A stretch of 64,000 bases of DNA, from the NCBI RefSeq assembly GCF_021026375.1, contig NZ_JAJNDB010000001.1, positions 1,054,001 through 1,118,000 of the forward strand. The letters are read 5' to 3'. Below are positions 9,054-16,947 of the stretch, piece by piece. This stretch comes from Actinomycetospora endophytica. GTDB lineage: Bacteria > Actinomycetota > Actinomycetes > Mycobacteriales > Pseudonocardiaceae. The notes under the pieces were generated by a model that worked only from the letters and a program-made list of their open reading frames with translations, searched no databases and was not told where the DNA came from. The first letter of the stretch is position 1. The number at the start of each line of letters is the position of its first letter. Position numbers and translations under genes: made by a program.

Positions 9054-10282
9054 CCGGGACCGTCGACGTCCTGCGCGAGGTCGCCCCGTCGGTCCTCGGG
9101 GTGCTGGTCCGCCGCCACCAGGACTTCGACGCCTGCGAGGACGCCCTCCAGGAGGCACTCCTCGCGGCGTCCACGACCTGGGCCGCCGACGGGATCCCGG
9201 CCAACCCGACGGGCTGGCTGGTGACCGCGGCGTCGCGGCGCCTGGTCGAGGCCTGGCGGCGGGACTCCGCGCGGCGGCGGCGCGAGGAGAACGACGCCCG
9301 ACGGGACCTGCCCGACGCCGAGCCGGTGCCGGCCGTCGACGACACCCTCGCGCTGCTCCTGCTGTGCTGCCACCCGGACCTGCGCCCGCCGAGCCAGGTC
9401 GCCCTGACCCTGCGGGCCGTCGGGGGCCTGACGACCGCCGAGATCGCGCACGGCCTCCTGCTGCCCGAGCCGACGGTCGCGCAGCGCATCAGCCGCGCCA
9501 AGGCGCGCCTGGCCGACGGACTCACCCGGCCCCGGGAGGTGTTCGCCCCGCCCACCGAGGAGCAGCGCCGGGAACGGGTGCCCGCCGTGCTCGCGGTGCT
9601 GTCGCTGGTGTTCACCGAGGGCCACACCGCGACCGCGGGCGACCGGCTCCACCGCACCGACCTGACCGCCGAGGCGATCCGGCTCACCCGGGCACTGCTC
9701 GCCGCGCTCCCGCCGGAGGCGGGCGAGGCCGGGGAGGTCGCGGGCCTGCTGGCCCTGATGCTGCTCACCGACGCGCGGCATCGGGCCCGGACCTCCGACG
9801 ACGGCGCGCTGGTGCCGCTCGCGGAGCAGGACCGGACGCGGTGGGACGCCGCGATGATCGCCGAGGGGACGGCGCTCGTGACCGCCGTGCTGCGCGACGG
9901 CGTGCCGGGCCCGTACGCGGTGCAGGCCGCGATCGCCGCGCTGCACGACGAGGCGGCCGACGCCGCGGACACCGACTGGGCCCAGATCCTGGCGCTCTAC
10001 GACACGCTCGTCGGGCTGTGGCCGGACGCCATGTCGCGGCTCGGGCGCCTGGTCGCGCTCGGCGAGGTGCACGGGCCGGACGCCGCCCTCGCCGAGCTCG
10101 GCACCCTCGCCGACGACCCGGCCCTGCGCGGCCACCACCGGGTGGCCGCGGTCCGGGCGCACCTCGAGCAGACCGCCGGACGCCCCGGGCCGGCCGTCGT
10201 GGCCTACCGCGAGGCCGCCCGGCTCACCCGCTCCGCGCCCGAGCGGGCCTACCTGCTCGACCGGGCCTCCCGGCTGACGTGA
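9050..10282 (+). CDS. ECF42-type RNA polymerase sigma factor
   Basis: 410 aa. Region 2 is in the N-terminal 70 residues (DACEDALQEALLAA), region 4 at about 115-160 (GGLTTAEIAHGLLLPEPTVAQRISRAKARL). A long helical C-terminal extension of about 230 residues follows (EGHTATAGDRLHRTDLTAEAIRLTRAL; NERD-free, TPR-like), ending in AYLLDRASRLT. This layout with a DGPF gene directly upstream defines the ECF42 group, which lacks a classic anti-sigma factor; the extension is thought to control activity. No target promoters can be proposed from this window. Confidence 0.9.
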   Translation: MTGTVDVLREVAPSVLGVLVRRHQDFDACEDALQEALLAASTTWAADGIPANPTGWLVTAASRRLVEAWRRDSARRRREENDARRDLPDAEPVPAVDDTLALLLLCCHPDLRPPSQVALTLRAVGGLTTAEIAHGLLLPEPTVAQRISRAKARLADGLTRPREVFAPPTEEQRRERVPAVLAVLSLVFTEGHTATAGDRLHRTDLTAEAIRLTRALLAALPPEAGEAGEVAGLLALMLLTDARHRARTSDDGALVPLAEQDRTRWDAAMIAEGTALVTAVLRDGVPGPYAVQAAIAALHDEAADAADTDWAQILALYDTLVGLWPDAMSRLGRLVALGEVHGPDAALAELGTLADDPALRGHHRVAAVRAHLEQTAGRPGPAVVAYREAARLTRSAPERAYLLDRASRLT

Positions 10283-10297
10283 GCCCCCAGCGGCACG

Positions 10298-10477
10298 TCA
10301 CCGACGCGGCATGATCACCCAGAGCGCCAGGTAGATGATGAACTGCGGGCCCGGGAGCAGGCAGGACAGCACGAAGATCAGGCGCACCACGTTGGCGGGC
10401 ACGCCGAAGTACTCCCCCAGTCCGGCGCACACCCCTCCGAACCAGGCGTCCTCGCGGTTGCGGGTCAGCACGGCCAT
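10298..10477 (-). CDS. PspC-domain membrane protein
   Basis: 59 aa. Matches the PspC domain from end to end: AWFGGVCAGLGEYFGVPANVVRLIFVL, then a second helix FIIYLALWVIMP. ATG at 10477 has a strong GGAGGA ribosome site. Short single-domain PspC proteins in actinobacteria are membrane-stress associated, but the exact job of this one is unknown. It ends 15 bases from the convergent sigma gene. Confidence 0.9.
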   Translation of the reverse strand: MAVLTRNREDAWFGGVCAGLGEYFGVPANVVRLIFVLSCLLPGPQFIIYLALWVIMPRR

Positions 10478-10652
10478 GACAGGTCCTCCGGTGCGTCGTG
10501 ACGCGGCGGGCACCGCGTCGGGATCGGTCGTCCCCCACACTCGTCCAACGTCCGGGCCCCGGCCTCCGTGCCCGACCCCGGTTCCTCTCGGGGTCGTCCC
10601 CGAGGGGTGGGAGGGGTGTGAGGCGCCCGACCGTCCGTTTCAGGGCGTCCAT

Positions 10653-10671
10653 GTGTCCCACATCGAGACAG
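10653..10671. promoter_or_regulatory. Candidate MimR-like operator, site A
   Basis: GTGTCCC-ACATC-GAGACAG, an imperfect 7-5-7 inverted repeat 34-52 bases upstream of the IclR-type gene at 10705. It differs by one base per half from the perfect repeat GTGTCTC-N5-GAGACAC at 27488. A third version lies upstream of the activator gene at 13566. Confidence 0.5.
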
Positions 10672-10704
10672 GCACGGGGGCGTCGACCCTCCTATGTTCG
10701 TGGT

Positions 10705-11685
10705 GTGAGCGAGGACACGTCGGGCGCGCGGTCACTGAAGACGGCGGCGATGGTGCTCAGAGCGCTGCGGCTGCTCGGGGACCATCCCGAAGGTCTGTCG
10801 CCCGCCGACATCGGCGCCCAGCTGGGCAAGAGCTCGGCGACCGCCCGCTACATGGTCAACACCCTCGTGGAGGCGGGTTTCGCCCGTCGCGACACCTCCG
10901 GGCGGTGCCGGCTGGGGGCGGCGCCGCCCTGGGGGGCCTGGGTGCCCGCCGAAGGTGCCGACGATCCCGAGCCGACGGCCGCGCCCGACCTGGGCCCCGA
11001 GGACCCCGCGCCCGGCGCGATCCTCGCGGAGGCGGTCACCGAGCTGTACCGCCGCACCCGGCAGCGGGCCTACCTGGTCCGGCGCACCGGCTCCGTCGTC
11101 GCCAGCATCACCGACGTCCGCGGCCACCAAGGTCTCGCCCGCCTGCCCGGACTGGACACCCACATCCCGCCGGAGCGGGCGCACGCGCTGGGCCTGACGA
11201 AGGTGCTGCTCGCCGCGTCGCCGGTGTACCGCGAGGCGGTGTGCAGCGAGCAGCTGGAAGCGGTCACCCCGCAGACCGTGACCTGCCCGGTCCGGTTCGC
11301 CCACGAGCTCGACGACGTCGCGGCGCGCGGCTGGGCCCTCGACGACGGCGAGTTCGCGCTCGGCTTCGCGACCGTCGCCGCGCCGGTCATCGCGCCGTCG
11401 GGGACCTCGACGGTCGCCCTGGGCCTGTCCTGCTCGACGCGCCGGCTCGCCGCGCAGCGCGACGAGCTGGTGGCCGCCGTCGTCGAGGTCGCCGCGCAGG
11501 CGCGCCGTCAGTGGGGCACCGGCGGGTGCGACGACGGGTGCGGGCTCGGCAGCGCCGACGACGCCGACCACGAGGACGACGTCGAGGTCGCCGAGCACCG
11601 TCCCGCGGTCGAGGAGCGGATGCTCGCGCGCACCGGCACGCTCCGACGGCGTCCGGGACGGACGGTCACCGTCCGACGTCGGTGA
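10705..11685 (+). CDS. IclR-type transcriptional regulator, paralogue 1
   Basis: 326 aa, GTG start. A winged helix is at about residues 10-65 (SLKTAAMVLRALRLLGDHPEGLSPADIG, SSATARYMVNTLVEAGFARR). A linker rich in Pro, Glu and Gly leads to an IclR C-terminal effector domain ([45 protein letters not shown]). It is clearly related to the regulator at 26197 ([29 protein letters not shown] in both). It sits next to the MimR-like gene, convergent with a 20-base overlap, and has a copy of the candidate operator upstream. It probably controls part of the monooxygenase locus; the ligand is unknown. The C-terminal 60 residues are low-complexity. Confidence 0.8.
   Translation: MSEDTSGARSLKTAAMVLRALRLLGDHPEGLSPADIGAQLGKSSATARYMVNTLVEAGFARRDTSGRCRLGAAPPWGAWVPAEGADDPEPTAAPDLGPEDPAPGAILAEAVTELYRRTRQRAYLVRRTGSVVASITDVRGHQGLARLPGLDTHIPPERAHALGLTKVLLAASPVYREAVCSEQLEAVTPQTVTCPVRFAHELDDVAARGWALDDGEFALGFATVAAPVIAPSGTSTVALGLSCSTRRLAAQRDELVAAVVEVAAQARRQWGTGGCDDGCGLGSADDADHEDDVEVAEHRPAVEERMLARTGTLRRRPGRTVTVRRR
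11659..11675. repeat. 17-bp palindrome in convergent gene overlap
   Basis: CGGACGGT-C-ACCGTCCG, symmetric around one base. It lies where the 3' ends of the IclR-type and MimR-like genes overlap (11666-11685), and it could act as a terminator for both or as a protein site. Confidence 0.5.
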
Positions 11686-13474
11686 GGCCGAACGCCCGCA
11701 GGCGCCGGTAGAGGGTCGCGCGGCCCATCCCGAGCGCGGACGCCGCCTTCACCCGGTTCCCCCGCGCCTCGATCAGCGCGCCGACGATGAGGTCGCGCTC
11801 GGCGGTCTCCAGCGGCGTCAGGCGACGGCGGGTGCCGTGCACCGCGACCTCGGCGGGCAGGTCGCCGGCCTCGATGTCGCCGGCGGGCCGGGCGACCAGG
11901 GCCCGACGCAGCACGTCCTCGACCTGGGCGACGTTCCCGGGCCACCGGGCGCCGCCGAGCAGGGCCATCGCCTCGGAGCTACATCGCACCCTCCGCCCCG
12001 GCGCCAGCCGCGCGAGCAGGGCCTCGACCAGCGGGGCGACGTCCTCGGGACGGCGACGCAGCGGCTCGATCGACAGCGACCCGTCGAACCGGCCGAGGAC
12101 GTCGTGCACACGGCGTCCCTCCCCGACCTCCTCGCCGGTGACCAGCGCGGCCACCCACACCTCGGCGGCCGCGGTGTCGATGACCTGGGCGAGGGCTGCG
12201 GCACCCTGCTCGTCGAGCGCCTCGACCCGGCGCACCACGACCGTGGCCGGGTCGGTCCCCAGCTCGACCGGCAGGGTCGCGAGCTCCTCGGCCGCGGTCG
12301 GCGCCTCGCCGTCGACGACGACGAGGCGGGCGGCGGGGCGGACCTCCCGGTGCGCGGCCCGGACCGCGGCCGCCTTGCCGACGCCGGTCTCGCCGAGGAC
12401 GACCGTGCTGTTCACCCCGGCCGCGGCGGCCCGCAGCGCGGCCGAGGTCGAGCGCCAGGAACGGGACGTCCCGGCCAGCCCGACGAGGGGCCGGGCGGGC
12501 GGAGCGGGATGGGCCGCGGGACCGCGCGGCGGCACGACGCCCGCCCCGCCGGTGCCGCCGGCGAGACGCAGCGTGCTGGTGCTGCGCAGGACCTCGACGA
12601 CGACGCCCGACGGCCGGTGCGCGGGGGACGGCGTGAACAGCAGGCGGACCGGGCCCTCGGCCAGCAGCACCCGCTCCTCGCCGGGACCGCCACGGCGGTG
12701 ATCGGCGGCGTGGCGGGCGACCAGGTCGCGGTCCTGGGCGTCGAGGGTCTCGTGGGCGGAGCGGTTGGCGATGACGAAGTCCTCGGCGAGCGCGAGGACC
12801 GGCCCACGGGCCCGGACGCAGGCGGTGCGGAAGGCGGCCATCACGGCGCGGGCCCCGGCGCTGCCCCGCTCGCGCAGCACCTCCTCGATGTCCTTCGCGG
12901 TCTGCCGGGCGAGGAAGCGCATGAGGTCGTTGGCCTCGGCGGCCAGGCAGGTCACGTCGAGGATGCCGGCGAGCGAGCCGCCGGGCCGGTACACCGGGGC
13001 GCCCGCGCAGGCGAAGGCGCGCAGCCGGTCGGTGAAGTGCTCGGCGCCGATCACCATCGCGTGGGCGGAGCCCTCGAGCGCGGTGCCGACCCCGTTGGTG
13101 CCTGCGAACTCCTCGGCGTAGCTGAAGCCCGGAGCGAGCGAGATCGCGTCGAGCCGGCGCCGCAGCTCGCCCTCCCCGACCCGCCGGTCGAGCACGTTGC
13201 CCTCGGCGTCGGAGAGCACGACGGCGACCGCCATGCCCGAGAGCCGCTCGGTGAGGTCGTCGAGGACCGGGCTGGCGCAGTGCACCAGGCTGCCCTCGAA
13301 GTCGAGGTCCGGGTCGTAGGGCAGCGCCAGGTGATCGGCGTCCACCCCGGCGCGCCGCGAGCGTTCCCAGGACTGCACGATCTCCGGGCGGACCACTCCC
13401 CGCTCGTCGACCGTGCCGTCACCCAGGAACCGTTCGCGGGCACGGTCGAGGCCGGGATCGGTCCGTGCGTCCAT
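11666..13474 (-). CDS. mimR: MimR/AcoR-like GAF-AAA-Fis transcriptional activator
   Basis: 602 aa. N-terminal AcoR-type region (IVQSWERSRRAGVDADHLALP), a GAF domain (about 75-230, FAGTNGVGTALEGS..GGSLAGILDVTCLAAE), a second sensor region, an AAA-like module near 330-500 (GETGVGKAAAVRAAH for Walker A, ARWPGNVAQVEDVLRRAL), and a Fis-type helix-turn-helix at the end (GNRVKAASALGMGRATLYRRL). The GAFTGA loop that touches sigma-54 is not visible, and actinobacteria lack that sigma factor, so it must act differently. The layout matches MimR, needed for expression of mycobacterial mimABCD. A candidate operator lies 92-109 bases upstream of its start. It is in line with, and downstream of, the NRAMP gene. 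Confidence 0.8.
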   Translation of the reverse strand: MDARTDPGLDRARERFLGDGTVDERGVVRPEIVQSWERSRRAGVDADHLALPYDPDLDFEGSLVHCASPVLDDLTERLSGMAVAVVLSDAEGNVLDRRVGEGELRRRLDAISLAPGFSYAEEFAGTNGVGTALEGSAHAMVIGAEHFTDRLRAFACAGAPVYRPGGSLAGILDVTCLAAEANDLMRFLARQTAKDIEEVLRERGSAGARAVMAAFRTACVRARGPVLALAEDFVIANRSAHETLDAQDRDLVARHAADHRRGGPGEERVLLAEGPVRLLFTPSPAHRPSGVVVEVLRSTSTLRLAGGTGGAGVVPPRGPAAHPAPPARPLVGLAGTSRSWRSTSAALRAAAAGVNSTVVLGETGVGKAAAVRAAHREVRPAARLVVVDGEAPTAAEELATLPVELGTDPATVVVRRVEALDEQGAAALAQVIDTAAAEVWVAALVTGEEVGEGRRVHDVLGRFDGSLSIEPLRRRPEDVAPLVEALLARLAPGRRVRCSSEAMALLGGARWPGNVAQVEDVLRRALVARPAGDIEAGDLPAEVAVHGTRRRLTPLETAERDLIVGALIEARGNRVKAASALGMGRATLYRRLRAFGLTDVGR

Positions 13475-13565
13475 GGGCCACCTCGCCTGCTGCGCCCCGC
13501 TCGACCTCGAAGGATGCGCAACCGGGGATGGTAGGCGTGATCGGCGCCACGACGCGAGTCCCTGA

Positions 13566-13583
13566 CGTCTCGATCCGAGACAC
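13566..13583. promoter_or_regulatory. Candidate MimR-like operator, site B
   Basis: CGTCTC-GATCC-GAGACAC followed by CCG, 92-109 bases upstream of the activator start on its own strand. The right half and its flank (GAGACACCCG) are identical to those of site C at 27500-27509, with the same five-base spacer. Suggests autoregulation. Confidence 0.5.
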
Positions 13584-13602
13584 CCGCTGTTCAGCTCCGG
13601 TC

Positions 13603-14814
13603 TCAGCCCGTGATCGTGTCCACCAGGAGCACGACGTTGAGGCACACCACGACCGCGCTGATGGTCCCCAGCACGGCGGTCATCCCGCGGCCGATCGCCT
13701 CCGACCCGAGCACCCGTTCGTCCCGGGCCACCTTGAGCAGCGCGAACAGCGCGAAGGGGATGCCGAACGAGAGCACCACCTGGCTGCCGACCAGCGCCGT
13801 CGTCGGGCTGGTCCCGATCGCCAGCAGGACGAGCGCGGGCAGCATCGTCACCGTGCGGCGGACCGTCGGTGAGAGCCGGACGTCGACGAAGCCCTCCATC
13901 ACGACCTGGCCGGAGTAGGTCCCGACGGCGGCCGACGAGAGCCCGCTGGCCAGCAGGGTCGCCGCGAACGCCAGGGCGACGGCACCGCCGGCGAGCTGCC
14001 CCAGCCCGGCGTGGGCCGCCTCGAGGCCGTCCACGCCCTCGCCGGCGGGCGAGCTGCCGAACACCCGCGCGGCGACCAGCAGCATCGCCAGGTTGACCAG
14101 GCCGGCGATGGTCAGGGCGCCGATGACCTCGGTGCGCTGGAACGCCAGCAGCCGCTTGCGGCCGGGGCGGCCGACCCCGCGGGAGCGCCCGGCCGTCAGC
14201 GCGGAGTGGGCGTAGATCGCGTGCGGCATCACGGTGGCCCCGACGATGCCGACGGCGAGGACGAGCTCGGCGGAGCTGTCCAGCCCCGGGACGAGTCCCG
14301 CCGCGACGCCCCCGGGGTCGATCCCCACCGAGGCGAGCTGGAACCCGACGCCCGCCACCACGAACGCCAGGAAGGCGACGATCCCGACCTCGAAGGGCCG
14401 GTGGCCGCGCCGTTGCAGCGCGAGCACCCCGAACGCGATCACCGCGGTGATCAGCCCGGAGGGCAGCAGCCCCAGCCCGAACAGCAGTTGCAGCCCGACC
14501 GCGGCGCCCAGGAACTCGGCGACGTCGGTGGCCATCGCGACCACCTCGGCCTGCAGCCACATGAGGACCCGGGTCGGCTTGGACATCACCTGCCGGCAGG
14601 TGCGCGGCAGGCTCCGTCCGGTGACGATGCCGACCTTGGCCGCGACGTACTGGACCGGCATCGCCATCAGCCCGGCCGCGACCACCACCCAGGCGAGCGC
14701 GTAGCCCGAGGTGGCCCCGGCGACGCTGTTGGTGGCGACGTTGCCGGGGTCGACGTAGGCGACGGACGCCACGAAGGCCGGGCCGGCGAGCACCACCGGG
14801 GGGCGTCGGAACAC
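13603..14814 (-). CDS. mntH: NRAMP-family divalent metal (Mn2+/Fe2+) transporter
   Basis: 403 aa with about eleven membrane helices. The family signatures are present: VDPGN in helix 1 (residues 21-25) supplies the metal-binding Asp and Asn, and MPHAIYAHSAL in helix 6 supplies the Met and conserved histidines. NRAMP proteins bring in Mn2+ or Fe2+ with protons. The gene starts three bases after the DUF151 gene and lies on the same strand as the monooxygenase operon. It may therefore be part of a long transcript that feeds metal to the di-iron hydroxylase. That link is inference from position only. Confidence 0.9.
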   Translation of the reverse strand: MFRRPPVVLAGPAFVASVAYVDPGNVATNSVAGATSGYALAWVVVAAGLMAMPVQYVAAKVGIVTGRSLPRTCRQVMSKPTRVLMWLQAEVVAMATDVAEFLGAAVGLQLLFGLGLLPSGLITAVIAFGVLALQRRGHRPFEVGIVAFLAFVVAGVGFQLASVGIDPGGVAAGLVPGLDSSAELVLAVGIVGATVMPHAIYAHSALTAGRSRGVGRPGRKRLLAFQRTEVIGALTIAGLVNLAMLLVAARVFGSSPAGEGVDGLEAAHAGLGQLAGGAVALAFAATLLASGLSSAAVGTYSGQVVMEGFVDVRLSPTVRRTVTMLPALVLLAIGTSPTTALVGSQVVLSFGIPFALFALLKVARDERVLGSEAIGRGMTAVLGTISAVVVCLNVVLLVDTITG

Positions 14815-14817
14815 GGG

Positions 14818-15348
14818 TCAGTGATCCTGTCCCGACTCGGGCGGCTCGGAGGTCGGCCCGGACCCCCCGAAGTCGTCCGCGGTGACCTGGTCGAGGAAGT
14901 CGCGCATCTCGTCGACCTCCTTGCTCTGCGGGTGCGGGTCGTCGCCCTGCAGCTCCTTCCACGACTGCCCGGCCTGCTCCATCACCTCGTCGTCGACCCC
15001 GATGGGCAGCGCGTCACGGACCGCCAGGGCGAGCGCGTCGCTCGGACGGGCCGGGAGGCGGGTGCCGTCGTCGAGCACCAGGACCGCGTGGAAGCGGTCG
15101 TCGACGAGGTCGGTGATCTCCGCGCCGGCCAGGCTGCGCCCGAGCGCCGCCGCGAGATCCGCGACCAGATCCTGGGTGAGGCGGGAGTCGTCGTCGCGCG
15201 TGGGGTGCGGCCCCTGGGCCATGACCTCGGCCTGCTGCGGGCGGACGGAGACGACGAGGCACTGGTCCTCCTCGGCGTCGCCCAGCACCGCCAGCGGCTC
15301 ACGCGTCATGGCGTGGACCACGAGCGTCACCAGGTGAAGCTCCTGCAC
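14818..15348 (-). CDS. DUF151 (bifunctional nuclease-like) protein
   Basis: 176 aa, GTG start with GGAGG at good spacing. The DUF151 core runs from AVLGDAEEDQCLVVSVRPQQAEVM to ITDLVDDRFHAVLVLDDGTRLPARPSDALALAVR, where the PARPSDA-LA-A segment is the family signature. After it comes an acidic tail (DEMRDFLDQVTADDFGG), also usual for actinobacterial members. DUF151 proteins in plants act as nucleases; bacterial roles are unclear. It lies between three unknown genes and the metal transporter gene. Confidence 0.8.
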   Translation of the reverse strand: MQELHLVTLVVHAMTREPLAVLGDAEEDQCLVVSVRPQQAEVMAQGPHPTRDDDSRLTQDLVADLAAALGRSLAGAEITDLVDDRFHAVLVLDDGTRLPARPSDALALAVRDALPIGVDDEVMEQAGQSWKELQGDDPHPQSKEVDEMRDFLDQVTADDFGGSGPTSEPPESGQDH

Positions 15349-15389
15349 GGCGACCTCCTCCCGTCCTCTCCGGCGCCGATCCGGGCGGC

Positions 15390-15665
15390 TCAGCGTCCCT
15401 CGGAGCCGGTCTCCGAGTCCACGGGTTCGAACAACGACCGGATGTTGGCGAGCTGGTCCTGGATCTGCTCGGGGTCCTGCCCCCGCGCCCACGACGGGTC
15501 GCCCGGGGTGATGCCGAGCGCGCGCAGCAGTTCGCCGGCGGGCTCGGACGGGTCACCCGAGTCGCCGAGCACGGGGTGCAGGCCCTGCGCGGACAGGTGG
15601 TCGAACACGAGGTGCACCACCGACCAGGGATTGAAGCGCTCCTCGGTACCGGGCTCCTCGCTCAC
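15390..15665 (-). CDS. Uncharacterised 91-aa protein
   Basis: Third of three coupled genes downstream of the monooxygenase operon. GTG at 15665 overlaps the stop of the preceding gene (GTGA). Acidic, no membrane segment, no cysteines. Features seen are NPWSVVHLVFDHLSAQGLHPVLGD near the N-terminus and QDQLANIRSLFEP near the end, probably two helices. I do not recognise a family. The strict coupling suggests that it works with its two neighbours. Confidence 0.6.
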   Translation of the reverse strand: MSEEPGTEERFNPWSVVHLVFDHLSAQGLHPVLGDSGDPSEPAGELLRALGITPGDPSWARGQDPEQIQDQLANIRSLFEPVDSETGSEGR

Positions 15666-16324
15666 GACGTCGTCCCCTCCCCGTCGCCTTCCGGCGCGGC
15701 CTCGTCGGCGGGCCCGGGCGGCGGGCGCCCGTCCCCGGTCACCTCGATCTCGTCGAGCGTCTCCAGCTCCTGCTGCGAGAGCGCCGCGGCCCCGGCGAGC
15801 ACCGTGGCCTGGTGCTCGGCGATCCGCGCATCCACGAGCTGGGTCAGGGCGTACACGAGCGCGCCGGTCTGGCGCACCGTCTGCTCGTCGACCGGGACCT
15901 GGCGGGTGGACGTGATCGCCACGCCCGCGGGCTTCCCCTCGGCGACCGCGACCCCGATGGTGAACTCCTCGCGGGGGTTGGCGGCCGGGTCGGCGAAGTG
16001 CTTCTTGAGCCGGCGGAGCATCCGGTGCCAGGCGAGCTTCTCGCCCTGCAGCTCGAGGCCCTCGATGTCGTCCTCGGTGAGACCCATGCCCCGCTCGCCG
16101 CCGGCGAAGCAGCGCGAGTAGGAGATCAGCGCGGTCGTCCAGAGGGACTCGACGACGACCTCGTCGACCTGGCGGCCGACGCCGGGACGGACCTCGCTGA
16201 CGAGCCGCTCGCAGCAGAGCAGCACGGTCTGCAGGTCCTCGAACATCGCCGCGAGATCCGCGAGCGCCGCCGCGGCGGGCGAGCCGATCCGCCGCACGGT
16301 GTGCGGTGCGGTGGCGCTGGTCAT
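15662..16324 (-). CDS. Uncharacterised 220-aa protein
   Basis: ATG at 16324 overlaps the stop of the preceding gene (ATGA), and its own stop overlaps the next start (GTGA). Soluble and mostly helical, with a cysteine pair in FEDLQTVLLCCERLV, a segment WTTALISYSRCFAGGERGMGLTEDDIEGLELQGEKLAWHRMLRRLKKHFADP and a beta-rich part FTIGVAVAEGKPAGVAITST. It ends in an acidic Pro/Gly tail. I cannot place it in a named family. The gene order is conserved in the sense that all three members are end-to-end overlapping. Confidence 0.6.
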   Translation of the reverse strand: MTSATAPHTVRRIGSPAAAALADLAAMFEDLQTVLLCCERLVSEVRPGVGRQVDEVVVESLWTTALISYSRCFAGGERGMGLTEDDIEGLELQGEKLAWHRMLRRLKKHFADPAANPREEFTIGVAVAEGKPAGVAITSTRQVPVDEQTVRQTGALVYALTQLVDARIAEHQATVLAGAAALSQQELETLDEIEVTGDGRPPPGPADEAAPEGDGEGTTS

Positions 16325-16920
16325 GCCGTCAACGCCTCCTCTCGTGGGTGGTGGTGGGTGTCAGGAGCACCGTCGGTGCCGGTGACCACGTCGAGCGCGT
16401 CGTCGAGCAGCGCGGAGAGGACGCCGTCCCGCTCCGGACTGCCGGCCGGGCCCGCGACCGCGAGGACCGCGTGGAAGGCCCCGACGAGCTCGTCGAGCGC
16501 GCCGAGGCCGACCGCGACCAGCGCGGCCCGCGGGAGGCGCGTGCGCAGCCCGCCGGGCAGCACCCACGCCATCCGCCCGCGGGCACGACCGCTGCGGGCG
16601 AGCCGCCGGCGGGCGGCCGCGTCGCCCGGGGACCGGGCGAGCACGGCCGTCGCGCACACCTCGACCAGGCGCCAGCCCAGCCCCGGGTCGTCGCTGTCCG
16701 CCCGGCGCAGCCGCTCCGCGCGGCTCACCAGCGCGGCGCGCCCGGCGTCGGACGTCCGGTCGTTGACCTGCATGACGAGTGCCGCGAGCGCCGGGTGGGT
16801 GCAGCGCGGCAGCGGCCCGAAGCGTCCCCCGTCGAGCACGGAGACGTACTCCATCAGGCAGCAGCCCGCGTCCGGGTCGGGGTGGTTGCCGCGATCGAGA
16901 CGGATCGCGTCGCGCGACAT
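16321..16920 (-). CDS. Uncharacterised 199-aa protein
   Basis: First of the coupled trio, 27 bases after the DUF59 gene. The N-terminus GCCLMEYVSVLDGGRFGPLP followed by RCTHPALAALVMQVND is a recognisable actinobacterial motif found in short proteins of unknown role. The rest is Arg/Ala-rich and helical (LVSRAERLRRADSDDPGLGWRLVEVCATAV). No catalytic signature is visible. Position at the end of the prm operon suggests co-transcription with it. Confidence 0.6.
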   Translation of the reverse strand: MSRDAIRLDRGNHPDPDAGCCLMEYVSVLDGGRFGPLPRCTHPALAALVMQVNDRTSDAGRAALVSRAERLRRADSDDPGLGWRLVEVCATAVLARSPGDAAARRRLARSGRARGRMAWVLPGGLRTRLPRAALVAVGLGALDELVGAFHAVLAVAGPAGSPERDGVLSALLDDALDVVTGTDGAPDTHHHPREEALTA

Positions 16921-16947
16921 GGTCTCGCTCCTCTCACGGGGATGCGG

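Noticed and set aside
11666..14962. 1098-codon minus-strand open frame ending in the MimR-like gene
   Set aside because: Upstream of ATG 13474 it is the wrong frame of the NRAMP gene; the regulator is 602 aa.
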